Source: Hemicordylus capensis (lineage: Eukaryota > Chordata > Lepidosauria > Squamata > Cordylidae). From it: 64,000 nt of DNA. Location of the stretch: positions 14,713,320-14,777,319 of the forward strand of contig NC_069670.1 of assembly GCF_027244095.1 (NCBI RefSeq), written 5' to 3'. Of the stretch, positions 43,435-53,648 are shown piece by piece; the stretch's first letter is position 1, and each line of letters starts with the position of its first letter. The notes beneath the pieces are model-generated. The model was not told the DNA's origin, made no database searches, and saw only the letters and a program-made list of their open reading frames with translations. The translations under genes were made by a program, and so were the position numbers.

Positions 43435-45587
43435 ATGCTCCGAAGGCTTCTGGACAGGCCCTGCACCTTGGCCCTCCTCATCGGCTTCCAGTTTGCCTTC
43501 ATGGCTTACTTTTCCTTCGGGGGCTTCCGGAACCTGGCCTCCATCTTTGGGCACGATTCCAACCCGTCTTTTGACTACTCCCGGACCCACGACGTCTACA
43601 CCAACTTCAGCCTCTTGCCTCAGCAGCATGGCAGCCCCGCCGGAGCCTTTCCCTACTGCCCCGAGCGGTCGCCGTACCTCAGTGAGTCATAGGAACATAG
43701 GAAGCTGCCATATACTGAGCCAGACCCTTGGTCTATCTATCTCAGGATTGTCTACCCAGGCTGGCAGCGGCTTCTCCCAGGTTGCAGGCCGGAATCTCTC
43801 TCAGCCCGATCTTGGAGATGCTGCCAGGGAGGGAACTTGGAACCTTCTTCTGCTCTTCCCAGAGTGGCTCCATCCCCTGAGGGGAAGATCTTGCAGTGCT
43901 CACACTTCTAGTCTCCCTTTCATATGCAACCAGGGCAGACCCTGCTTAGCTATGGGGACAAGTCATGCTGGCTACCACAAGACCAGCTCTCCTCTCCCTG
44001 ACTTGTGGGTCCCCCGAGGGAGCGTCTGGTTGCGATTTCAGCCACACTGTAAAGCTGAAGTGCGATTGGAGAAGAGAGGAGAGCTGGTCTGGTGGGAGCA
44101 AGCAGGACTGGTCCCCTTCGCTAAGCAGGGTCCACCCTGGTTGCATATGAAAGGGAGACTAGAAGTGTGAGCACAGCCAGAATACGAGTGGATTGGGCCC
44201 CACTGCCCTGACATGCCACCTAAGAGGGTGTTTCTGCGTGTGTTGGTGGGATTATTCCTTGCTCCCGCTGGCTTGGGCGCTGGGACAGAGCAATATTGGC
44301 TCCCAACAGCTTTGTTATCCTTGCGTGAGCGCGCACTGGTCTCATTTTCCTGGAAAGCGGCTCCAAGCTTAAATGTCCGCGGCATTCTTGGCACGCACAG
44401 GGTCCCCTTGGGCACGGCAGGAAAATGGTTGATTTATTTTTGTGTGATTGACTGTTAAATTTATACCCCGCCTTTCATTAAGAAAATCCCAAGGCGGCTT
44501 TAGCTTCCTCCCCTCTGGCTTTTAAAGCTTTTAGCGGGCAAATGCTTCCTTTTGGGTCTGGTCTTCCTTGCATGGCACATGAGGACTAGAAACATTGAGG
44601 GTTTTTAAAAAGCTGTGTGGGCCGGCAAGAGCTGTAGTGCGGTCTTTCTGACTCTTTCCCTCCTCTCTCTCTCCCCCCATTGCTCCCCACCCCGCCAACC
44701 AACCCCAGTTGGCCCCCTGACAGTGAGCTTCGGCCACGTGCCAACGCTGGAGCAGATCCAGGAGAAGAACCCGGCAGTGGGTGTCGGGGGCCGGTACCGC
44801 CCTTCCGCCTGCGAACCGCACTCCCGCACGGCCGTCATCATCCCGCACCGCAACCGGGAGACTCACCTCCGCCACCTGCTCTACCACCTGCACCCCTTCC
44901 TCCAACGCCAGCAAATCCAGTATGGCATTTACGTGGTGCATCAGGTGGGTTTGGCCGGGGGGGGGGGGCTGGCGCCAGGGCTCCCGCGGACGGGGATTCC
45001 CAGAGGTCGCGGACTACAACTCCCATAACCCCCAGCCAAAGGCCGCTGCAGCGGGGGATGCTGGGAGTTGTAGTGAACGTCTGGGCATCCCTGTTAGGGG
45101 GAACAGCGGCTGGCCCACCCTGAACTGTCTCTGACCTGCGCTTGGTAAACAACATCGGGACCCCGGTTGAGAAGCGGTAGATGCAGCATATGAATAAGCT
45201 TTTCAGGCGCCAAGCTGAGCCCGTCCTGTTCACCTGAGTGCCTTTCAACTGCAGCTATTATGCTGCACATGCCGGTTACCTTAACAGCTTAATTGGCATC
45301 TCATTCTTAACAGCTTAATTGCCTTGTTGTTGGTACTTAAGATTGGGAACAGGGAGCCATCTTATTTATTTATTATTTCTCTGTGTAAACCGCCCTGAGC
45401 CATTTTTGGAAGAAGGGCGGTATAGAAATTGAATGAATGAATGACTAGAAACTGAATGAATGAATGAATGACTAGAAACTGAATGACTAGAAATTGAATG
45501 AATGAATGAATAATTAATTAATATGGGAAGGACTCGCTGTCTGGATAAAACAAACCAGTCAATAACACCAGTCTGACTGTGTAAATA

Positions 45588-45627
<40 letters not shown>

Positions 45628-48600
45628 TGTTACAGTGCTTGCATGTGGCCGCCCATCCAAATACAAACCAAGGTGGACCCTGCTTAGCAAAGGGGGGGCA
45701 GTCCATGCTCGCTGCCATGAGGCCCGCTCTCCATCCCACCTACTATTCACCGAGAACTTACCACACCCTTTAATGGCACCTCCGGGAGCACTTGGGGTTC
45801 GCTCCGGGATTGGGTTGGGCCGGGTCCCTGACCAATGGCTGATGTGGGCCTGTCGCTCGATGCTCTCTTCCGTAGGCCGGGAACGCCACTTTCAACCGGG
45901 CCAAGCTGCTGAACGTGGGCGTGAAGGAGGCCCTGAAGGACGAGGACTGGAACTGCCTCTTCCTCCACGACGTGGACCTCATCCCCGAGAACGACCACAA
46001 CCTCTACGCCTGCGACCCCTGGAGCCCCAAACACGTGTCCATCGCCATGAATAAGTTCGGCTACAGGTGAGGGGCCTGGGGGTGCCCGAGAAACTCCGGT
46101 CCAGGCTGCCTAGGAACTGTAATGTCCCCAGAGCACTGTGCGTTGGCGCTCAATGTTGGATTTCCCTTGTCCCCGGGGAACGCACCTTGACCGAAGCAGG
46201 TAACGTTGCCGTTCTCGTTTCTGCCAGCTTGCCGTACTCTCAGTATTTCGGAGGCGTCTCTGCGCTCACCCCCGACCAGTATCTGAAAATCAACGGCTTC
46301 CCCAACGAGTATTGGGGCTGGGGAGGAGAGGACGACGACATCGCTACCCGGTGAGTTTCTCCCCCTTGTTTCCGGGGGTCCCCAGACTCCTCCTTGCCCT
46401 GCCTTCTCCATCTGATCTGGCTTAAGGGCCTGCAGTATTTTTTTCCAACGAGAGAGAAGCCTGCAGGAGTAAAGGCCCACTAGCTGCTTCCCGGGAACCC
46501 CCAAGCAGGAGGTGAAGGCTTGTCCCCTTTCCTGCTCTTGCTGGTATTCAGAGGCACCCTACCTCTTCACCTAGAGGCAACCTATAGCCATTGGGATTAG
46601 TGGTTCTCTGATAAGACTCATCCTCCGAATTTCTCGAATCCCTTTTCAAATTCATCTAAACTGATGGCCGTTATCCCATCTGGTGGCAGTGAATTCCACA
46701 GATCAGTTCTGCTCCGTGCAAAGAAGTCTTTTTCCTTTTGTCTGACCTAGATGTTCTATTTGGTGGCCCACAAAGTTCTAGTAGTATGAGACGGCGGGGA
46801 GAAAAATAAAATCTCCCCCCTTTCTCCACAACATGCATACATTTTTTAAATCCTCTGTCCTGTCCATCTTATCACCTGCTTTCTAAACGAATGAGACCCC
46901 AGCATCACAGCTCTTCCTGGTAAAGGTGCTCTGCCGCCCTGATTATTTCGCTCGCCTTTCTTGCAACTTGCTTTGCCGTCTTAGGAGAGGACAGTGTCCC
47001 TGGTCTCTAGCCCCAAGTTGCTGGTGGGGCAAGCACTGCCCGTCCGCTTTCAGACCTCTCTCTGCAACCATGAGGACTACAGACTTGCTTTAAAAAAATA
47101 AAACGCTCTGATTCCCGGGAAGCCGAATTGTGCCACATATCTTGCTGTTTCCGTCCTTGTGTGGAATTTATATCTATGTAAACCGCTTTGGGAACCCTTG
47201 TTGAAAAGCGGTATATAAATATTTGGCATCTTCGGAATAGTCTCCTATGGACCACTTGGTTTTTAGGCCAAAGATGAAGGTGGAAAGGTGCTTGAAATAG
47301 CTAGTTTTGGAGTCCTTTAGCGTGGTAGATTCCCTGACCCATTTCCTGTGGTGTCAACAATCTCTTGAGCTAGACTAGAAGCCGTTTGGGACCCTCCTCT
47401 TCCTCTCTCTGCCGTAGGCCCGAGTGCAACGCTTATTTCATTCCCCGCTAGCCGCTCTGCCCGTTGCCTTCACTCCCACCTCCATTGTTATCTTTTTCTT
47501 TCTCTCTCTTCGCTCCACCTTGTGCTCTCATGGGATTCTTGCATGCTCATTCCCCTCACGTAGGGCGGCAGTTAGGCTGCAGTCTCCAGGTAGGTGGAAA
47601 ACCTCCAGGTCCCTGCACCGAGGAGCTTACAGTCAGCTCTGCCAGCAGGGGGATGGCCTCCATGGAAGGAGGAGGAAAGGAAGAGGACACGGGTCATGAG
47701 GGACAAAGAAAATGGAGGTCTGCTTCTGACAGACTTGCTCAGGGAACTGCCTGGCTCCTAAATTCATTCATCCACCCATCCATTCATTCATTCAAATGGG
47801 CCTCATAACTAACTGGGCTGGCCCAGTATCTTCCTGACCAGGGGTCCACACATGTTGGCATCCCATCACAGAGCCAGTGTGGTGTAGTGGTTAGAGTGCT
47901 GGACCAGGACCGGGGAGACCCGAGTTCAAATCCCCATTCAGCCATGAGACTAGCTGGGTGACTCTGGGCCAGTCGCTCTCTCAGCCTAGCCTACTTCACA
48001 GGGTTGTTGTGAAAGAGAAACTTAAGTATGTAGTACACTGCTCTGGGCTTCTTGGAGGAAGAGCGGGATATAAATAATGTAGTAGTAGTAGTAGTAGTAG
48101 TAGTAGTAATAATAACAACAACTTCCAGCCACAACAGCCTTTAGCTCAAGCCTGGCTAAAAGAGAATGGCTTAGTTGTCTCCTGCCACCAGTAACTCATT
48201 CAGCAGCACCAGACTGCATGGGGCAGGCTCAGAACAGCCCTCTTCCTCTAGACCAGGGTTTCTCAACGTGTGGGTCCCCAGATGTTATTGGACTTCAACT
48301 CCCATAATCCCCAGCCCCAGTGGCCTTTGGTTGGGAATTATGGGAGTTGAAGTCCAATTACATCTGGGGACCCACACGTTGAGAATCCCTGCTCTAGACA
48401 ACAGCAGGAGGAGGGGGCAATTTTAGGTAGGATCCGGGGCAATTCCAAGGGTCACAGAATCACCAGCTATGTTACCACTTCCTCAACAGCCATAAGGAAA
48501 TTTTCAAGTTGTTATAATAGGAGACTGGTGTGTGTGTGTATATATAAGTAGGCATGTGCACAAACCGGTTCGGTGGTCCATTCCCGGCCCCTGAACCGGT

Positions 48601-51139
48601 TCGAAAGACCAGTGTTTGAGCCGGTTCGAAGGTGTGTGTGGTGGGGATAGCTTTAAGGCATGAGGAGGGTGTTCTCTCCCCCACCCTGCTGCGTTTCCCC
48701 TGCTGGTGCTGTTTTTAAAATCGCTGGTGTGGCATGTGTACCAGCCACTTCTGGTATGGGGTGTGTGTAAGAGCACGCTCCCCGCACCTTAAAGCTATCC
48801 CTCCTTGCCGCTGCCAGTTCCCTGCACATCCCTAATTATAAGGCCATATTTTCCTACACCCATTCATATTATAGTGCCTGAAATGTGCAAAATCAGCAAA
48901 TCAGAAATGATGTCGAAGACCTCTGATGCCGTGACAGTCTCATCTTGCATGCTTCAGACACTATAAAAAGGACTTTGTAAAAATAAAATAAAATATGGCT
49001 TTATAGTGGCGGTTCTTTTGCCAGTGGGTATCTATAGTATTAACCAGAAGACGGGCGTATGGCTTGAGTCTTGGCCAAAGAGGGCGACGCAGCTGATTCC
49101 GTTACCCTTGGGGCCGCCCCCAGGCAAAGTGCCTGTGCAGTATCACCTTTCAAGTTTTGGGAAAACAAGGCAGGCTGTAAAAACTTCACATTGAGTCACC
49201 TGGTCCTCTCGGATCCCCCGTCTTGCTTCTGCGTCTGCAGGGTGCGTCTGGCTGGGATGAAGATCGTCCGGCCTCCCGTCTCCATCGGCCACTACAAGAT
49301 GGTGAAGCACAAGGGGGACCAAGGCAACGAGGAGAACCCACACAGGTGGGCTGCTTTTCCCATGGCGGAGGTGGTGGTCGGATTAAAGCCAGGGCAAGGC
49401 ACACGAAGCACAGGATCTCTAGGGGACGTGCCAGGGAGGAGTCTGGCAACCTGACTTGTTTAACGGAAGCAAGAACTTAGAAAGCCTCTTTTAGTTTCTT
49501 CTTCTGAATTAAGGTGCTGAAATGCAGAGAGGGGTTTTGGGGGGGTGGAATCTGGGTGTGCTCAGGACCCAGAACTAGTTCCTGCTCAGAGGTGCCCTGT
49601 TCCTTAAGGAATTCACTCGTTTCCGTTACTACTTTGCACCTGGCTCTGGGTGGCCAGCCATGGAGGGGGGCTCTAGTAACAAGGAAATGGATGGTTCCGA
49701 TCAGGGGTTCTCAAGGTTGGGTCCCCAGCTGTTTTTGGACTTCAGCTCCCATAATCCCCAGCCCCAGTGGCCTTCGGTTGGGGATTATAGGAGTTGAACG
49801 ACATCTGGGGACCCAACGCTGAGAATCCCTGGTCCAGATTATAGGACGGGGGAAGCTGCTTCCTACTGAGTCAGACCCTTGGCCCCTTTTGCTCAGTTTT
49901 GCCTGCACGGACTGGCAGCAGCTCCCCGGGGCTATGGGCAGAATCTTTCTCTGCCCTATCTGGAGATCTGTCAGGGGCTGAAGTTTACCACTGAGCTTAT
50001 GGGGGCTCCAGATGAACGTAGGAAGTTGCCTTATACCCCCGGTCTATCTACCAGGAAAGCTGGTCTTGTGGTAGCAAGCAGGACTTGTCCCCGTAGCTAA
50101 GCAGGGTCCGCCCTGGTTTCATATGAATGGGAGACTTGATGTGTGAGCACTGCGAGATATTCCCCTCAGGGGATGGAGCTGCTCTGTGAAGAGCAGAAAG
50201 TTCCCAGTTCCCTCCCTGGCAGCATCTCCAAGATAGGGCTCTGAGAGAGATTCCTGCCTGCAACCTTGGAGAAGCCGCTGCCAGTCTGTGAAGACAATAC
50301 TGAGCTGGATAGACCAGTGGTCTGACTCAGTATATGGCAGCTTCCTATGCACCGATTCACCACACTGACTGGCAGCAGCTTTCCAGGGTTTGAGGCAGGG
50401 ATCTGACCTTCGGTGTGCAAAGCAGGTTCTCTACCCCGAGTGCCTATCAAACAAACTAATTTGGCACAGAGTGGGCCACTAGCATTCCTGCCTGAAGAGA
50501 GAGTGAACTGGTTGTTCTCAGCTTCAGCCGATATTCTCTCTCTCTCTTTCTCCCTCTGGCAGATTTGACCTGCTGATCAGGACGCACCGGAGCTGGACTC
50601 AGGACGGCATGAACTCCCTGAGCTACAAGCTCCTGTCCAAGGAACTGCTGCCTCTCTACACCAACATCACGGCCGACATTGGCACGAATCCCAGAGCCAA
50701 GAAAGGCGGCAAAGGGGCCCTCCCTAGCCTCGGGGGGAGGAACTACCCCACCGGCAGCAACCATGACTTCCGGCAAGAGATGCTGCGCAAGACGCCCTTC
50801 GCCAAGCTCTCCCGGGCCATGGGTTGGGGGAAGGTGCCTTTTGGGAGCGTCCAGGGCCTGCTGGACTTCGGGAAGGAAGAACAGCCGGCTCGGAAGGCGG
50901 AGAAGCCCAAAGCGGCTCCGGCAGCAGGGAAGGAGGGGAACGGGTGGCCGAATCGGACCACCGATAGCGCCAGGCACACGATCCGAAGAACCCCCGGCCC
51001 GGAAGCGGCCAAGCACACGGCAGAAGAGGGGGGCAAAGAGAAGGCCGGGCGGCCGGGGCCGGGCCCAGGAGCCACCAGACTGGCCTCGACACCCCAGAAG
51101 CCTGTGAGCAACCGCACGGGGCTGGAAACCACTGACTGA
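43435..51139 (+). CDS. B4GALT3: B4GALT3, beta-1,4-galactosyltransferase 3, complete coding region
   Basis: Golgi type II membrane enzyme that transfers galactose from UDP-Gal to terminal GlcNAc with Mn2+. Coding exons: 43435-43681, 44709-44944, 45876-46066, 46228-46350, 49241-49345, 50563-51139; all GT-AG and in phase, 492 aa. The start [15 protein letters not shown] matches human [15 protein letters not shown], and the anchor spans about residues 10-31. Catalytic features: [10 protein letters not shown], the metal-binding D193-V194-D195 in [21 protein letters not shown] at 254-262, and the metal-site block HYKMVKH. The human protein is 393 aa; here the last exon continues about 100 residues past YTNITADIG and FRQEML as a Lys/Pro/Gly-rich tail with two NRT sequons, ending GLETTD. 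Human B4GALT3 is the closest match I know; orientation with PPOX supports it. Confidence 0.96.
43684..44000 (-). repeat. 5S-headed SINE right after B4GALT3 coding exon 1
   Basis: Starts three bases after the exon end at 43681 ('tcataggaacataggaagct') and runs to 'accacaagaccagctctcct'. The splice donor GTGAGTCATAGG thus overlaps the SINE tail edge. Confidence 0.88.
44079..44178 (+). repeat. 5S-headed SINE, head only
   Basis: 'gagaggagagctggtctggt' through 'tcgctaagcagggtccaccc' and 'tgaaagggagactagaagtg'. 3'-truncated and head to head with the copy at 43684-44000. Confidence 0.8.
44436..44505 (-). repeat. LINE 3' end fragment
   Basis: 'taaatttataccccgccttt' and 'aaggcggctttag', reverse of a LINE terminus. 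Confidence 0.5.
44978..45098. mobile_element. hAT-like palindromic MITE
   Basis: 'ggggattcccagaggtcg' to 'acgtctgggcatccctg' around 'actacaactcccataacccc' and its complement 'gctgggagttgtagt'. Lies in B4GALT3 intron 2. Confidence 0.5.
45340..45515 (+). repeat. L2-type LINE 3' end with (GAAT)n tail
   Basis: 'gtgtaaaccgccctgagcca', 'gaagggcggtatagaaattg' then repeated GAATGAATGACTAGAAACT units. A (TGAA)n tail is typical of L2-clade elements. Confidence 0.65.
45583..45626 (+). repeat. (AAT)n microsatellite
   Basis: About 14 ATA/TAA units in B4GALT3 intron 2. Confidence 0.95.
45635..45740 (-). repeat. 5S-headed SINE, head only
   Basis: 'cgcccatccaaatacaaacc', 'tggaccctgcttagcaaagg' read as the reversed 5S segment. 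The body and tail are missing. Confidence 0.7.
46430..46950 (+). repeat. Diverged CR1-like interspersed repeat
   Basis: 'tagccattgggattagtggt', 'tggtggcagtgaattccaca' and 'tccgtgcaaagaagtctttt' keep the block order of the 12861-13330 family, with many differences. Confidence 0.45.
47150..47228 (+). repeat. LINE 3' end fragment
   Basis: 'tgtaaaccgctttgggaacc' and 'gaaaagcggtatataaatat'. Confidence 0.6.
47869..48115 (+). repeat. tRNA-derived SINE with L2-like tail and (TAG)n
   Basis: The head 'gtggtgtagtggttagagtg' and B-box GAGTTCAAATCCCC lead to 'actctgggccagtcgctctc', 'gttgttgtgaaa', an L2-like 'ggaggaagagcgggatataa' and a TAG repeat (48078-48108). The same family is at 55562-55797 and 61733-61932, both reversed. 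Confidence 0.8.
48254..48391. mobile_element. hAT-like palindromic MITE with perfect target duplication
   Basis: The 138-bp element begins CAGGGTTTCTCAACGTGTGG and ends CCACACGTTGAGAATCCCTG, and is almost wholly palindromic around 'cccagccccagtggcc'. Flanks CTCTAGAC (48246-48253) and CTCTAGAC (48392-48399) are identical, the 8-bp duplication of hAT transposition. Confidence 0.85.
49702..49831. mobile_element. hAT-like palindromic MITE, same family
   Basis: CAGGGGTTCTCAAGGTTGGG to CCCAACGCTGAGAATCCCTG, with the same centre as 48254-48391. Flanks GTTCCGAT and GTCCAGAT agree at 6 of 8. Confidence 0.75.
49850..50012 (-). repeat. tRNA-headed SINE, reverse
   Basis: 'ggggaagctgcttcctactg' through 'ctggcagcagctccccgggg' to 'taccactgagcttatggggg', the reversed tRNA head. 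Confidence 0.65.
50053..50350 (+). repeat. 5S-headed SINE
   Basis: 'aaagctggtcttgtggtagc' to 'tggcagcttcctatgc', with 5S boxes TAGCTAAGCAGGGTC and ATGGGAGAC. Flanked on both sides by reversed SINE pieces (49850-50012, 50355-50445). Confidence 0.88.
50355..50445 (-). repeat. SINE fragment, reverse
   Basis: 'cactgactggcagcagcttt' and 'gaggcagggatctgacc' resemble the reversed family body. 5' and 3' parts are missing. Confidence 0.45.
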
Positions 51140-52830
51140 GGAGAGCCTGGTGGGAACGCTGCTGGCGCAAGCAACGGCAGCCCCCTCCCGGCCGGGGTTC
51201 CGGCACTTTCCACGGGGGTCGAGAACCTGTTGTAGGAGTCGCACTACTGCTGCGGCCCAGAGGCCTTCGGGGTCCCCGCCCCCCGCCCTTGGGGCTGCTA
51301 GGGGGGCAGTCTGAGGGGAGGCCTGGCCGCCCCTGCTCGGACCACGGAGAGAGGGGTGGGTGTGGGTGGGAGGAGGCCTTCGCCAAGCTCCCGTCACCAC
51401 TGGAGGCCGGGGAGCCTCGCCTTCCCAAGGGCAGGAACGCCTCCCGGAGGTCCTGCCCCACTCAGTGCAAGAGCACCCTCCCCCCAATCACTTTCCCCCA
51501 TTCTGCTTGGGGGGGGGCACAGCCCACGGCCAAGTACTACTGGTGTCTGTATTCACTGTTAAGGATAATCACTTTGACTTGGAGGTGTGTGTGTGTGTGT
51601 GTGTACACTGAAACCAGCCAGCCTTGTATTCAGTGGGGCGCAGTGGTGGAAGAGAAGGCTGGCCCCACCACCTTGTGACGGTGGCGGGACCCACACACTC
51701 AGGCAGCCTCCACCAGAGCCCGGCCTCTGGCTTTCGCTGACCCGGGTTTGAATCTGCCGCTGCCGCCGTCTCGGACTGCTCCCTGCCCTATGTAAAAGTG
51801 GGGTGGGTGTATTCTGTCCTCCACCCTGCAGACCGGTGCTGCTGAGCGAGTTACTGGCTGGCAGGGGAAGAGGAGCCACTTTCTACCCCACTTCTCAGCC
51901 CGTGTCCCAGATCCTGCGTAGCAACGGCGCCTTCCTTCATCCCCGCCCCCCCCGTTTCGCTTCGGGCCGGGCCCGCTGGGGACCTTGCAGACAGAGATTC
52001 CCACTGTGAGCTCGGAAGAAGCGTCCGGGGAGGGGGGAAGCTTTGCCCCACCCCCACCCCCAAACCTGCAGGAAGAGAAGGCGTCGCGGCAATTCAACAC
52101 CCGGCTGTGCTGCAACTTAGCCACGAGCCTTAGGATGATGTGGGTGGTGCCCCTCTTGCCGCGCCCCCCCCTCTCCTCGCTTCCACCTGAGCCCGGCGTG
52201 GCACGGGGAAGAAGGAATCCTTGCCCAGGAGGGAGCCCATCCTCTGGTTTGCATTGAGCCCCCACGCCTCCTCCTCCAAAGGGGGCCACTTGATGGCTCA
52301 GCGTCCCAGTGGCTCTCCCTCTCTCTCCCTCCAGCCCCACGGGCCAGGGACTTCTTCCCACCGAGGGGCGGGAAGCGGACTCCCCAGGCTCACAGAATGT
52401 CCGTCGCCACGACCTTTTGTAGCCCCACTTTTGTAGAGCTCCTCTCCCCCCCCCCCAAACTAAGCTGGAAGACGTGTGAACAGAACTTGCAGGCTATTCT
52501 GCCCCCCACCCGGACCCTGCACTCTCTCCCCCCTCCCCTCTCTCTCAGGGCTGGTCCCAGCCTACAATCTGCCCCCTCTTCCTACCTCCCCCCCCCGCCC
52601 CCAGCTCTCCGCCACTGGCCGAACCTCCTCTTCCTCCTCTCCTCGTGTGTGCGTCTCACAATCTCTCGCTGTCGCCAACCGAGTGTAGTAATTTATTCTA
52701 TTTATGAAGTCTTCTCTCTGGTTGTAGCTACTGCGGTCGCCTTGTCCTCTTTCCCAACCTGCCCTCTGTTTTTGATAACATTGTGTTTTTTTTAAAAAAA
52801 ACAACAAAATAAATATTGTCCAATTGACTT
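51140..52830 (+). other. B4GALT3 3' UTR
   Basis: GC- and C-rich sequence without dispersed repeats, containing a GT repeat (51584-51603). It ends with AATAAA at 52808-52813 after an A-rich stretch. Large antisense open frames here have no resemblance to known proteins. Confidence 0.6.
52808..52813 (+). terminator. B4GALT3 poly(A) signal
   Basis: AATAAA in 'acaaaataaatattgtc', the first clean hexamer after the stop. Confidence 0.6.
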
Positions 52831-52983
52831 GAGAGAGAGAGAAATATGCTGTCTTTTGTGCTAATCTAATTACGACTTGTAACTTTTCCGACTAGGGAGG
52901 AAAGACGGACCCCACTCTGGAGAGGGTGAGAAGAGAGGGGGAGTGGTTGAGAAAGTCTGAACAACCCTACAGGAGGGATTTGT

Positions 52984-52989
52984 TTTAAT
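52984..52989 (-). terminator. Candidate PPOX poly(A) signal
   Basis: TTTAAT on plus, so ATTAAA on the PPOX strand, about 660 bases after its stop. It stands 171 bases beyond the B4GALT3 signal on the other strand. Confidence 0.35.
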
Positions 52990-53648
52990 GTCTTCTAAAG
53001 AGTTGCGTTCACCAGTCGGCAACCTTCACTTGCCCCAGTGGCAGTGCCGAAAATGCAAAATCCTCCCAACCAGCCCGAGTTGGGGGTTGAGGTGGTTTTT
53101 TAAAAGTGTGTATCTATGCATCCGTGAGTTAGTTGCAAAATTAAAGGCGAGGGGGAGATGGAATGGTTAGGGGCCAGTCCCTCCTGACCCCAGGCAACAG
53201 CAGTGCGAGTCTTGTATCTTCACACAAAATAGGAAAACTTAGCATTCCGAAAAGTCAGTGCTGGGAGAGGAGGCAAAGTAACAACCGAGGCCCTCTGAGC
53301 AGGACACAGAGTCTTCTGGTTGCTAGCAAAACAGCACCCCCAGGCTCATTTAACAGCCCCGCTGGTGTTTTGGCGCTTGTGAATCAGATGTCGCGAGGTG
53401 ATCCGTCCCGGTTTCCAGCATTTGCCTTCTGCCCCTCAGGCCCCAGCTGCCCTCCCTAAATGAGAAAGGCCCTTCATTTCCAGCTCACCCAACGGAATCG
53501 CCTCTTCTCCTCTGAAACGCGAGCGTCCGGGGCCTAGCAATCAAAGCTTGTCGTCGCCACACTGCTCCGGGACGTTAAGAGTAGGAGCCAAGCCGCCAGC
53601 AGACAGGAGCCATCGGGCCCCAGAGTCTTGAGTGGAGGAGAGCCCTCC

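Noticed and set aside
50456-51487. 343-codon antisense open frame over the last B4GALT3 exon
   Set aside because: A shadow of a GC-rich coding exon; Pro/Arg/Gly-rich with no recognisable domain.
51699-52361. 220-codon antisense open frame in the B4GALT3 3' UTR
   Set aside because: GC-rich low-complexity translation without homology; it overlaps a well-supported 3' UTR.
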